A DNA stretch of 39,159 bases from Podochytrium sp. JEL0797 (GCA_027596195.1 JADGJG010000130.1:1-39159); one strand, 5' to 3'. Shown: positions 28,283 through 39,159, numbered from the stretch's first letter. The notes: generated by a model not told the origin, from the sequence alone. Numbers and translations: made by a program.

Positions 28283-31200
28283 TCAAACCCCACCCAAAAC
28301 CCCCCTCTGAACAATCCCCGAAAACAACGCCGCCATCTGCCCAAAACTCTCCCCGACCCCCAGCGTTCCATCCTCCTCCTCCAAAACAGCCACACACCCA
28401 TCCACAACCCACCCCACATCCGCATACTCCCGCACCCCACGCAACCCCCTCACCTGCTCCACAAACCCATCCCGTTCCTCCCCCACCGCACTGCCATCCC
28501 CAAACCTCACCCGCATGACCATCAACGCGCTCAACGATTTGCAAAACACGCGAAACGCGGGGTCAAACTGAACTTTGGGCGTCAACCCCAACATGGTTGT
28601 CCACAACCCCCCATTCGCAGGCTCACTCCATTTCAAAACAGCCTCCGCGAGCGCGGGGAGCATCGAATACAGTTTTGAATGGTGTTTGGGAATCCCCGAT
28701 CGTTCGCACCCATCAATCTCCCGCGAGAGTAGGCGCAGGTAGAGGTCCAACAGGGGTATCAGTTTATCGCCGTCGCGAGAAGATGCTGGAGAGGATTGCT
28801 TGTGAATGGTTTCGGGGTTCAGTTTGATGAGCCAAAGACCGATTTGCTCGCCAATCGTGGCGGGTGTTGGAATTTGAAGTTGTTGCAACGCATACACATA
28901 CAGCGTGAAAGTGAACCCGTGGTGAATGCAGTTTGAGAGGAATCCATCCGTGTCTAAAGTGGGAACCTGGAGGGCGGGGATGACGTCTGTGAAACTGGAA
29001 GAGGCGTTCGAAATGTGCCGGTCGATGGCCTTTTCCACGAGGTTAGCCATGAGTTCAGTGCTGACTAGAAGCTTGCACGCTGACGAAATCCAGACGAGAG
29101 GGTTCGGTGATGTTTTGATGCTCAACGAGACGCCGTCCCACAGTTTCGCAAAGAAGGCAGGTTCGGTCGTGTTGACGATCGCGAAAAGACAGGACAGACT
29201 GTGCGACAAGAGGGATGGGACGAACGTAGCAGTATCAGTCTTGTGCATCAATTCAGACACGACGGTGGAGATTTGGTTTGTCGTGAACGTGGTAACACTC
29301 GGAGAAGTCCAACCGGGGGTGGTGGTATGAGCAGCCGAGCCAATTTGCTCCGACAACAAAGCAAAGAGGTATTCATTGAACAGCTTGACCCGCTCAATGT
29401 AGTTGGACTCGCTAGCCCCCATATCCACAAGGTACTTCAAATTCGTCACACAAAAGCCGAGAGCGCACTCCTGCTCAAAGCTCACAACACTAGCCGCATT
29501 GCTCTCCCATTTCCGAGGGAGCAGTTCAATCAGCGACTTGAGGTTCTCGAACGAGATGCTAGACGAAGAAGTCGAGTTGCGCGCCTTCCCAGAGATTCCG
29601 CGGAAAAAGGCGATGCGATCGACAGATTCCGGCCACACTGCGTCCGCGTTTCCAACCAACGCGTACACCAAGAACAACAACCTGATGTCAAAATTGGGGG
29701 GCCATTGCGACGACAACAAGACCTTGGCGACAAATTGCTGAAATTCAACACCCCAAGACCCGCGCTCCCGCCAAGACCACATCGCGCCAGCGACGTCTGA
29801 AGAAGCAACAAACGTGTTCCATTGGCCGAATTTGGCGGCGCGATTCACGGATGAAATCACAAAGGGAGGTGGGTCGAAGCCAACCACTTGCGACAGAATG
29901 TTCCACAACTCAAACACCGTGTTGTCGGCCAGTGAGAGACACCGGAACACCTTCAGCATGGCTTGACAGAGCAGATTTTGCAACATCCCGCTAATCTCGT
30001 CGTCGTCGGCGAACGACCACGGCTTCATGGAAAGCGAGCCGTCGCCCGTTTCCGCAACGCCAAACACCAGGAGGCAACACGCTCGGAAACTCGCCACAAC
30101 GCCAATCCGTTGAGTCCCAGAAAGCATCGAGTACAGAGGCTTGGAGCAGTACACGAGAACTGACAGTTCGATAATGTGCTGCAGATTGGTGTGATCCATC
30201 CCGTAAATCCCGTTCACATTCTGACGGAACGCTGAGCTCAGCAGCCCATTCAGTCGTTCCACCAAACCCATCGACTGAGACCGAGAGAGCTGGAGCTCAA
30301 GCAACTCATATCCCACCGCCTTGGCGATGCTAAACTCAGCCTTGCAGTTCAGCGTGTCCCGCATCGCAACAAACACGACTTGAGGCAACGATCCCGCCAC
30401 AAACAGATCCATCAACCGCATGATATACTCCACAAGTCGCTCTCCCACAAATTCACTCGTGAGAAAGTCGTCCAACTTGGCCAAATGGACACCCATCCCA
30501 TCCGGAGACAAAACTAACGCACCACTCTCGACACGTTCAAAAATCCCACAAACAACCCGCAAAAATTCATCCTGCAACTCAACACCACACTCCTTCACCC
30601 ACTCCTTCACATCAAACTTCCCCAAAAGCACCACCGCCCCCTCCACCGCACTACAAACCTCATACATGTCACAAAACTCATCCACCACAACCGCCGGATT
30701 AAACGCATCCACAACCCCTCCCAAATCCCCCGCACCACCCCTCCGAACAACGTCAAACACCTTCATCGTATGCCTCCTCGACCCACGCACATACAACCCC
30801 CCAATCAACTGCACAGCCCTATCCAACACCATCGCAAAAGGCGGATACCGTCTCACCCCTTCCTCCAACGCAACCATCTTGAAAAAGAAGGGCACAAACA
30901 ACTCCTCCAATTCACCCTTCCTCGACGCGGCGCCTTCCTCCCCCCACTTTTTCATCCACTCTATCATCCGCACAATCCTCAAAGTGCTCACACACACCCT
31001 CGAATCCACATTCTCCCATTCACTCAACGTTTCCCAATGCCCCCGATTCTCTCTCAACGCCTGCTTCACTTCCCCCCGAATCTCCACATACTGGTACGAA
31101 TACCGGAACGGCGCCGCGCCCATACAAGCGCTTCCGCATTTGCGTTCATACCGGCCAGGTTTCGTAGCGTTGGTGTAGACGAGGTTGAGGAGACGTAGGT

Positions 31201-34200
31201 ACTCGGAATCGTATCGCGATTGGTCCGTGTCGATTTTGGCATTGTCGCGCGATTTGACAAGCAGGAATTGGTAGTCTTGCTTCAGGATGTTGGCGGCGAT
31301 CGCGAGCGTTGTGTCTGTTGAGGATGTGACAATGGTTTGGCGGGGAGTCCATGGCATGCCAGGAAGCGAGGTTTCCTTGATGTAAAGGTCGGACGCCTTG
31401 TTGAGTGGAGGCGGCGTGTTCGGCTCGTCATCGGGATTCGCGTCAGAAACATGAAACACGTTGTTGAACAGCTCCGCAGACACATTTTCCATCCAAAGCG
31501 GACTCAGCGTACACGGAGACTGATGAATAATCGATACAAGCTCTTTCGGACAGAATGACGGATCGAGGTGGTTCAAATACAAGTTGGGCGAGAGCAGCTG
31601 TGGTTCTTGAAGCCATTTCAACGCGGCCTTGTACAGCCCACACAAGCGTTCTCGTTCAACAGCAGAAAGTGGCGCTGAAGAACTCGTCGTGCCGTTTCCA
31701 AGCTCCAAAATGACACTCACCAACTTTTTCTGCAGCTTGTCCAACAAGTGTCGCGATTCCGAAAAGAAGCGGAATCCAAACACTGCATTCATGGCAACCA
31801 CTGGCGTCTTTGCCTTCTCAAAGAACAACGAGAAGAAGGCCTGTTTCCAAAATAAAATCAGTTCCCACCCGACGCACAAAAAATTCCCCAAACAAACCTG
31901 AATCATCAACGGCAACAACGAATGCCTCACCCCACACTCCAAAATCTGCCCACACCACCGATAAATAACAAACATCTCCACCGGTTTCCCCTGAAGCCCC
32001 TTCACCACACCCCCAACACACGCTTGACTGTCTTTCGACAATTCGTGCCCAACCTGCATCCTCAACGGAGCCTCCGCATGCGTTTCGGCCACGAGAGCCA
32101 AGAACGCGAACCACACGAATTCAGTCTCGGAAGGAAGTGGAGCTCCCGTCGCGCCCCGCAGGGTCGATGGGATTGGGTTGTACCAGTCGTTGGTGTTTCC
32201 AGTGACAAGGGTTGGGTACGAAGAAAGATAATCTCCAATCGTATTAGCGACGGTGTAGAACGATTCGACGGGATGGAACAGCGACATGTTGTTATAAGCC
32301 GAAGGCCTCTGATACAGAGACACAAGAGACACGTATTCCCGCTGAAACTCCGTACACAGCAAATGATACTGATCATCAAGAAGCGAGATTTGCGAGAGAC
32401 TGTCGAGAAGTTGAACGCAACTGCGGTTGTGCGTCCACTCCGGGTCCGAGAAGGCAACACGGAGCCAGAGGAGGAACCATTGCACGCACGCGATGCCGTT
32501 TGAGCGGCCAAAGTTTTTGCCGAGCTTGTCCGGCGTCAACGCCGTCTTGGGACACGATTTCGTGAAACTCGTGAAAGAGTCGGCGCAGATTTTCGTGCTG
32601 GCAAAGCCCAATCCTAAACCGAGACTCAAATCAGATAAAACCCCTCATGACTGAAAAACAGAAAAAAAGCCAAACCTTCCGTAACCGCAAACGCCAAAAA
32701 CAACTCATTCACTACGCAAACAACCGAATCATACCGCCCGTCATCCAACAACACCTGCAACAACACCCACCCATCTTTCTCAAACGCAGCCATCGAATGA
32801 CCCACATCTGAAATCATGAGCAACGTGTAGGCCACGAGAGATTTCGACTTCATGGCGCCACGCAGGGTGGCCAGTTGAGCGCTTTCGAGCGACTCGAAGG
32901 GTTTGCTCCTTGCGATGCTCGTGGACTCCAGAGAGTATGTGTTGAGAGAAGTAGGTTGCTGGAAGAGCGATAACTTCAAAACCATGTTCCTGAAAAAAAA
33001 AACGCGTGTGTTGGCAACATCGGAAATCAAAATTCGAATATAAAAAACTCACCAACACCAATCATAAAACTCCCCCTCACTCAACGGAATCAAAGCCCCA
33101 ATATTCCCCTTCGTAATCGCCGCCGTAGTCGAAAGCGCCGACGACACGGAAAACATGGGAACCTTCATCACCCGGTCCAAATACAAATTGCACAACGAAA
33201 GCGCCAAGAACCGATGAAACGACCGCGGGATGAACAAATCGGATTCCGCGTTGCTCTTGAACCCCCAATTCAACCCACCGAGAAGGAGCTTCGCGAGCTC
33301 GAATTTGTCGCTCTTGACGGGGTCGCGCAGCATGGCAATGAATCCGTCAAAGTCGGATGTGTTGGGACACCAGTGATGCAGGGGAAGGCCTTGGAACAGG
33401 AATTTGGAGAGATGGCCCATTGCGGGAAAGTTTTTCCGCGTCCATGCGACGAGGAGGGAGATGGTGGAAGGTTGGGACGCACAAATGGAGGACAAGAGGG
33501 TGCGTGCTTCAAGCTGCAGTGCGGTGCGGTAGTCAACGTCCATGAATCCAAAGTAGAAGACTGCCTTGGCGATGGTTTCGCGGAGGCGCGTTTGGAATCC
33601 CGAGTCGGATCCCGAAAGGCAGAGACGCGTCAGGAACGACAGGAGATACCTCGCTTCGATGTGGTTGGATGCAATGACTTTTCCGAGACCGGCGGGATTG
33701 GAATCATCAAAGCGCGGGAGCTCTCGTGTCGACTGCAACTTCACGCGGAGGTTTCGAAGGCTCAGCGGCTCGCCGTTCAGGATTGAGTTGACCAAAAAGA
33801 ATTTCATGTGATCTGCATTGATCAGTTAACCCCGAATCTCAAAACGAGAGGAAACAAAAACAAACCAGAGAGCAAATCACACGGCAAAATCGTCAAATAC
33901 TCCCAACTTCCCGCCCTCGTTCGATTCAACAAGATCGAAACCGCCCTCACAAAGCACCCGTCCAACTCAGACTGCACCGAGGTACTCATCATGGAATTCA
34001 AAGTCAACACAATCTCGACCGGAGAGCCCCCAAGCGCCGCCTTCACCGAATCCTCCAAAATCTTGACCAAATTCACCACCGCGCGCGAAATCGACTTCAA
34101 AATCTCCTGATACCGACGAGACGAGAAACACGAGAGTCCGCGTGACAGCCGTTCGAAGATGAAAGTGGTGATGGCGAAAACGCGAAGAAGCGGTTGATCT

Positions 34201-35895
34201 TTTTGCTTCAGGTTGATGCCAGCGTCGTTCTTGTACATCTCCAGACTCGACTGCAGAAACGAGTAGTACATGGCCTCGAGGTTGAATTGCTTAAAGAACG
34301 TCACGTAATTCTCGTCCGAGAGCAACGTCAATTGGGCCTTGACGGTATCGATTTCGGCAACCTCCGTTTCCTTGACGACAACCCACTCCTCCGACTCCTC
34401 CAGCACGCGAAGTCCCTCCGCCAGAAACGTCAACTCGATATCCCTCACGTGTTGTTCTTCCTGGAGTTCCTCCACGGGCGAAAAGAAAATGTGGAGTTCC
34501 GTCAGGAATCCATCGAGAGATGCGTCCGTCCAAGAATGAGCAGGCGGGTGCCATTGAATGAACCAGTTCCCCCACGACCCGATCCCCATACACCGAAGAA
34601 CGTGCAAGAGAAGGAAGCTGTGGCAATTCGGGGCCGCCTTTTGAAAGAAGCCGACTATGTGGGAGATCCAGCCGCGGATATCGCGCATGAAGAGGGTGGA
34701 GTCCATCAGAGTGGAAGGTGCGACGACAGGGATTTGACTGGAGGTTGTCGATACCGGAGTTGTTGACGAATCCTCAACGTTGCGCTCCGACGACCCCGCA
34801 GAATCTTTGCGCCTCTCAAAAAAGAAGAGCACGTCCAGAAAGTATTTGAGCTTCTCGACGCTGGAGTCAGGAAGAGAGGCCGTGGATGCGAACGACTGGT
34901 CCATGGCGTTCAAGTGCTCGTCCACGTGAGCCTGAATCCACAACTTGAGCATCTTCATCTGAAAAGCTGCCTTCTTCTTTTGGTACAGCAGATCCGACAA
35001 AGTGACCGTCAGCGATTGCTTCAGCAGTTCAAGATCGTCGGGGTTCAGAATGGCCGTTTCGGACGTGACCATGTGGACAAGCGTGACGCCATCCAAGCAC
35101 CGTGAGGACAGTTTCTGCGTTGACTTCTTCATTGTCCATATTTTTGAGGTGAGTGAGTCGATGGAAGCTCGGGTGGATTTGACTTCGGCGGTCGAGGCTT
35201 GAAAGTTGGAGAACGAGTGCTCGTACTCCAACACGGTTTCAAAAAACTCGTCGCGTGTGAGGAGGTATTTTGCGTTGTTGCGGAAGTCGTTGATTTGAAG
35301 CTCTTGGAGCTGCGTGTTGACGTAGAAGCGGTCTGAGCAGAAGGTTACGACGGGAATAACACGACAGGATCACAGAACGTACCCAGGATATCATCCTCCA
35401 ATGGAACTGGAGCCGTGATGTTGGCAATGTTTTCGTGAAGTTCCATCGGTGGCGCGGAGGGACAGGCAAGCAACGTGGAGATTGCTGCTTGGACAACGGG
35501 CATCTCCACAAACACGGCATCCTCCTCGTCTTCAGGGGGAGTCTCGTTTGGCTCCAGCACGGAATCGTTGAGGTTCAGATCGCTCATGATAAGGTCCGCA
35601 GTGGGATACTCGAGATTCGGCGGAAAGTGGCTTTGCGTGTGGAGAAGGGGGTAGGGAACGCGGTCCTCAGGGTGATCGAATGCGGGTGCAGATGGTTCGA
35701 TGAGGGCATCGAAGGAGATTTGTTGGTGGGGTTGTGGCTGCAGTTGCTCGGGAATTCGCTGAGTGTCTTGGACCTGGGATCGAAGCACTCAGGACTCAAA
35801 CAACAGAAGACAGGAGATGGGGTTACCTTTGGCTGGGCAATGAAGGCCTTCTTCTGCTTGCGCTTCTTTTTGCGTTCGAGGAGACCTTCCTCCAT
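28283..35895 (-). CDS. EPG5: EPG5-like autophagy tethering protein
   Basis: Homologue of ectopic P-granules protein 5, known in animals as a Rab7 effector that promotes autophagosome-lysosome fusion. Seven exons: 35895-35827, 35773-35383, 35332-33866, 33812-33053, 32989-32676, 32613-31898 and 31840-28283. All join in phase to 2424 aa; human EPG5 is about 2580. It starts with a Lys/Arg-rich segment (ERKKKRKQKK), then an acidic linker and alpha-helical sequence throughout. The best evidence is the N-terminal third. HSFLLLHVLRCMGIGSWGNWFIQ, a following F..P.EEL segment, EEWVVV (W470) and LLSDENYVTFFKQF align in order with the human FFLLNHILRC, NWTLV and LLSEDDLVALL regions. LLGGLNWG and long HEAT-like helices follow. 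Intron 31897-31841 is 57 nt without a stop, so it could be retained. The gene shares a 52-bp divergent promoter with the F-box gene. Confidence 0.8.
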
Positions 35896-35947
35896 AATTC
35901 GATGTGGTGTTTTCGTGGGATTTCGACTTCAACAAAAACTTCAAAAA
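35896..35947. promoter_or_regulatory. 52-bp divergent promoter region
   Basis: Separates the start codons of the EPG5-like gene (35895, minus) and the F-box gene (35948, plus). It is too short for two independent promoters and contains no clear TATA box, so shared or internal initiation is likely. Confidence 0.5.
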
Positions 35948-36970
35948 ATGCGCACAAACCGCCCCCTCCCATCCCCACCGCCCCAGCTCGCCTCGCTTCC
36001 CGTTGAGATCCGCATCAAGATCGCCAGCTTCCTCCGCAACCCACAGCACATTGCCCGCCTGAGCAGCACCAGCCGCGCAATGCGCTTTCTGTGGTTCGAG
36101 AAGACTCTCTGGGCTGCCTTGATCGCTGCCCTGGATGCCCAGCGTGTGAGCGAGGCAAAGTGGAGTGTGGACCAGGAAGCAGATGGGGACGACCTGAGCT
36201 TTGATGACCTAAGCTTTGATGACCTGGACGTTGAAAGTGACCCAGATTTCGGTGCTTCCAAGTCGAGACCTCCACTCGCACCTGCGCCAAAGACCGTGTC
36301 ATATCTGATCGAACTGTACAAGAGAGCAACCAGCACCGTGTGTGCAACATCCATGAACATCATCTGGTCTGACAACCCTCAATATTGGGAACTCACCTCG
36401 GAAGTGGCCGGTGTCACGACCATTCCACAACCCATCGCGACTCGACGGTCAGAGAAAGTGGCCCTCCTCAAGGCAGTCTGCTGGTTCGATGTCTCCTGCG
36501 ACCTTCCAAACGTCCGCGCTGGCGCCATCTACGTCCCGAAAGCCACCATTTTCGTCAGGCGACCATTCCGAACCCTCGAGAACGTGATGTTCAGTGCAGA
36601 GGTCTTGGACAGCGAGGGAAACACGGAACTCCTTCCATCCAACACAGTCAACAAGGTCGCAATGAACATTCGAGGTCTCGTCTCGAATCACGCGCAAGCC
36701 TCCTTCCCGTGGGTTGTTGTTTCGTTACCAAAGTTGTGGGTGGGGCGTATGGAATCGGATTCGGATGTGAACGGATTCAAGACGGTGCGTTTCCGTCTTC
36801 AAGACCACTCTGCGCATTGGAAGAATGGGCTGGTGCTGGATTCTTTTGAGCTTGTGAAATATGAGGAGCCGCCGGCGATGGAAACAGAACAGAGTGGGAC
36901 TGTTGCGGAAGCTTTTGTTCAGGGTGCTTCGAGTTTGTTTTCTGCTGCGAAGGGGTTTCTGAATTTCTAG
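35948..36970 (+). CDS. F-box protein with PP2-like (phloem protein 2) domain
   Basis: Probable substrate-recognition subunit of an SCF ubiquitin ligase. Intronless, 340 aa. An F-box lies at about 14-60 (LASLPVEIRIKIASFLRNP, ARLSSTSRAMRFLW). A linker has a tandem five-residue repeat (LSFDD twice) inside an acidic stretch. From about 137 to 315 there is a PP2-like carbohydrate-binding pattern: IIWSDNPQYWEL, AVCWFDVSC, a central F.AEV strand, FPWVVVSLPKLWVG and HWKNGLVLDSFELVKYEE. F-box/PP2 proteins of plants bind glycans; glycan or glycoprotein recognition here is inference. The C-terminal 35 residues are low complexity. The ATG at 35948 is chosen because the longer upstream frame runs antisense through EPG5 exons. 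Confidence 0.75.
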   Translation: MRTNRPLPSPPPQLASLPVEIRIKIASFLRNPQHIARLSSTSRAMRFLWFEKTLWAALIAALDAQRVSEAKWSVDQEADGDDLSFDDLSFDDLDVESDPDFGASKSRPPLAPAPKTVSYLIELYKRATSTVCATSMNIIWSDNPQYWELTSEVAGVTTIPQPIATRRSEKVALLKAVCWFDVSCDLPNVRAGAIYVPKATIFVRRPFRTLENVMFSAEVLDSEGNTELLPSNTVNKVAMNIRGLVSNHAQASFPWVVVSLPKLWVGRMESDSDVNGFKTVRFRLQDHSAHWKNGLVLDSFELVKYEEPPAMETEQSGTVAEAFVQGASSLFSAAKGFLNF

Positions 36971-37120
36971 CCACCAAAATAAAACCGATCAAAACATAAT
37001 TAGTGTATAAGCAACTTCTGCACGTGCTCGCTTACTCCTCAATTGATTTTGGAAAGGCAATTTCGAATTTCGGATTCCGAGTTCATTCCGAGTTTCGGAT
37101 TTTGCAGAAACGCTCCCAAA

Positions 37121-38396
37121 ATGAGTTCCGCAGCATCAGCAAAGCCAAGAAGCAAGTGAGTCCCTGATTCCTCCTCCACTATTCGCCAACAAGTAATAAC
37201 ACGCTCTTGTTCCCCTCTGAAGCGACTTTGATCTCGACAAGGTTTGGCGGTGCCTCCGGACACCCCACGATCCTTCCTTCCGTCTCTGAACCATTAACCG
37301 ATCCACCCAGGCCCTCAAACGAGCCCTCGGAGGAGGAGTGAGCGGAGCTGCAGCCATGGTCGTTCAGGTCCTGACGCTGATGCCACTCCGCACAGTCATG
37401 AACTTCCAATACAAAAACGGCATGGATTCCACGGCAGCCATCAAGTTTCTGTACAAGGACGGAGGCTTCAGTAAGCTCCTTCTACATGAAAATAGCTCCC
37501 CTTTCGATCCGCTGACTAAACAACCGGAACAGGACGATATTACCGCGGTTTGGGCCCCGCGTTGATTCAAGGACCACTGTCCCGTTTCGGAGACACTGCC
37601 TCGAATGCAGGTGCATTGGCTCTCCTCCAATCCTCCGACTTGACTCGCGATCTGCCCATGGGTGTGAAGGTGAAGACACGTCGTTAAAATTCCCTCCCAC
37701 GTGAATATTTAACCAACCCCCGCACGCGCGTCTCAAGACTCTCTTCGCTTCCGCGTTTGCGGCTTCCTTCAGAATGATCCTTACTCCCATCGATACGCTT
37801 AAAACGACGATGCAAACGAGTAAGTAGAAAAAGGGGAGATGAGATCTTTGAAATGAATGAACAAAAATTTCTTACAGGTGGCGCTCTTGGAACGACCCTG
37901 CTTCGCCAACGCGTCAAAACGTACGGTATCGGAACCCTCTGGTACGGCAGCGTTGCCACTGCCGCTGCTACGTTCGTGGGCCATTACCCCTGGTTCGCCA
38001 CATACAACATGATGCAGGAATATATTCCGCAGCAAAAAACAACCGGCAGAAAACTCGCGCGCAATGCCGTGATTGGATTCACGGCGTCGATTGTATCGGA
38101 CTGTATCTCGAATTCACTGCGCGTGATTAAAACGTATCGTCAAACGAACGAAACGCGCGTGAGTTATCGACAGGCCGTGCAGGAAGTGGTGGCGAAGGAT
38201 GGGGTGAAGGGGTTGTTTGGGAGAGGACTCAAGACGAGGATTTTGACGAATGGGTTGCAAGGGATTATGTTTTCGGTGCTTTGGAAGTTGTTTGAAGGTG
38301 AGAATTTCCTGATCATTTTCTTATTTTGATTGGAACTGATTGAGGACGTTTTCGTTTGTTTTAGAAAACTTGTTTCCAAGAGAGCAAAAGAAGTGA
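37121..38396 (+). CDS. Mitochondrial carrier family (SLC25-type) transporter, divergent
   Basis: Six-helix inner-membrane carrier of unknown substrate. Seven exons: 37121-37155, 37223-37241 (19 nt), 37311-37470, 37533-37669, 37738-37819, 37878-38297 and 38365-38396, giving 294 aa in phase. Three repeats are visible. The first has PLRTVMNFQYKNG, where the PxD/E motif reads P-L-R, then DGGFRRYYRGLGPALIQGPLSRFGD. The second has the canonical PIDTLKT, then GIGTLWYGSVATAAATFVGHYPWFATYN. The third has SDCISNSLRVIKT, with no Pro, then DGVKGLFGRGLKTRI. The 19-nt microexon restores NDFDLDK before ALKRAL and the correct phase. The GPLSRFGDTASN and GHYPWFATYN signatures fit a carrier subgroup also seen in algae and protists. 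The substrate is unassigned. Confidence 0.85.
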
Positions 38397-38631
38397 CGGG
38401 TCGCTTTATCTTCGTATTACTTTTTCGATGGTGTGTGAAATAAACACGGTGATTATGATATATTTGCAAATTGACATGCAGCTTCAGTTTGATTATCCGA
38501 ACGGGGGAACTCCGTTTGGCATGTGGGTAGCAAACGCGATCATTTCGGCCATGGAGACAAGTCACTATTTCAATTTTTTGGTACGCGTTATACTCCTAAT
38601 TTTTGCAAATAGCGAGTTTTGCTTACACATT

Positions 38632-38889
38632 TTATTTGTAAACGGTATTCCTTGGCTCGCGATCGGCTCTTTTTATCCCAAAAGAGCAATGAGGTTGGTC
38701 TGGTGAAGAAAGGCTTCTCCCCACTCGTTCCAACGTCCTGGAACTCTCCAACGCGCACTCCGCCTCGTGCTCCCAGCATTCAAGGCCTGCGGCGCGTTCC
38801 ACCTCGTGCTCTTTCAAGGTCCGCCACGTGCTTCCCTGCTGTAGCTTGGTTGTGGTGGCCTTCTTGTTGGCGAGCTTCAGTGGGGGCAT
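38632..38889 (-). CDS. Possible small hypothetical protein
   Basis: An 85-aa frame from the ATG at 38889, beginning MPPLKLANKKATTTKLQQ and rich in Glu/Arg helices (TLKEHEVERAAGLECWEHEAE). No domain is recognised. It may be the first exon of a gene whose rest was not resolved, or chance. The rest of 38397-39159 shows no supported gene. Confidence 0.3.
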   Translation of the reverse strand: MPPLKLANKKATTTKLQQGSTWRTLKEHEVERAAGLECWEHEAECALESSRTLERVGRSLSSPDQPHCSFGIKRADREPRNTVYK

Positions 38890-39159
38890 GGCTGCGCTGT
38901 CAAAAATAAAAAAACAACGCGTTAGAGCGGTGCATTGTGCATTTCCGCGTGGCGCGCCAGGCAACAAAAATCGCCCAAACTCCAAATCTGATGCTGTTAT
39001 ATGTAACAGAGATTCCGTTTAGTTCGCTCGTGTAGAGTGGGTTTGGTCTTGTGTGCGGCAACTTGTCAGAACTTGACAATTCGGTTGACGCGAAGTGGTG
39101 GTTTTGACGCGGGTGTTTGGCAATGTGTGGAGTAGATGACGACTTTTCAACAATTCGGT

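Noticed and set aside
28190..28678. Pro/His-rich plus-strand frame of 162 aa
   Set aside because: Antisense shadow of the C-terminal part of the EPG5-like gene.
30420..31178. 252-aa plus-strand frame
   Set aside because: Antisense to EPG5-like exon 7. Its Ser/Thr/Pro-rich composition is typical of the complement of a Val/Gly/Glu-rich frame.
35435..35947. Longer N-terminus for the F-box protein
   Set aside because: It would be antisense through EPG5 exons 1 and 2. The Met at 35948 begins directly before the F-box.

Overview
The window is nuclear DNA from an intron-containing eukaryote, most likely an early-diverging, zoosporic (chytrid-like) fungus. The evidence is short introns (about 55-135 nt, GT..AG, often with a CTRAY-like branch site), tight gene spacing, fungal-type genes (ornithine carbamoyltransferase with no visible targeting presequence, EBP2, an ASH2/Bre2 COMPASS subunit), and also genes that yeasts usually lack but animals and basal fungi can keep (dynactin p27, an EPG5-like autophagy tether, an F-box/PP2 protein). 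The taxonomic placement is inference; no rRNA or other marker gene is present.

Layout. 1-663: 5' part of a protein kinase gene (minus strand), cut by the window edge. 1440-2354: dynactin subunit 6 (5 exons). 2379-2861: small two-helix membrane protein (minus), sharing a 63-bp divergent promoter with 2925-6142, an ASH2L/Bre2-type COMPASS subunit (8 exons, PHD + winged-helix-like + SPRY). 6241-7797: rRNA-processing factor EBP2. 7798-10989: about 3.2 kb with no convincing gene, holding one arm of a dispersed inverted repeat. 10990-11640: LSM6. 11.4-17.3 kb: a tandem segmental duplication carrying two paralogous genes for secreted/membrane cysteine-rich precursors; the first copy is a frameshifted pseudogene and the second is intact. 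17373-19141: farnesyltransferase beta subunit (10 exons). 19256-20736: HSL-type alpha/beta-hydrolase. 20.7-24.4 kb: repeat- and pseudogene-rich stretch with the second inverted repeat arm, a decayed fragment of an unknown gene, a remnant of the hydrolase 3' end, a universal-stress-protein gene containing an extremely GC-rich perfect palindrome, and an inverted hydrolase pseudogene. 24500-25531: ornithine carbamoyltransferase (minus). 26007-26687: ER-type FKBP (minus). 27060-27959: unrecognised three-exon gene (minus). 28283-35895: very large EPG5-like gene (7 exons, about 2424 aa, minus), head to head (52 bp) with 35948-36970, an F-box/PP2-like protein. 37121-38396: mitochondrial-carrier-family protein with a 19-nt microexon. 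38.4 kb to the end: little that can be supported.

Most genes are unrelated housekeeping functions (chromatin, RNA and ribosome processing, prenylation, protein folding, autophagy, transport) and form no pathway cluster. The accessory biology lies between about 11 and 24.5 kb, where local duplication, inversion and decay have acted on two gene families. Splice sites were assigned by eye from reading-frame continuity and family similarity. Every multi-exon model listed closes in frame from ATG to stop, except the truncated kinase and the pseudogenes.
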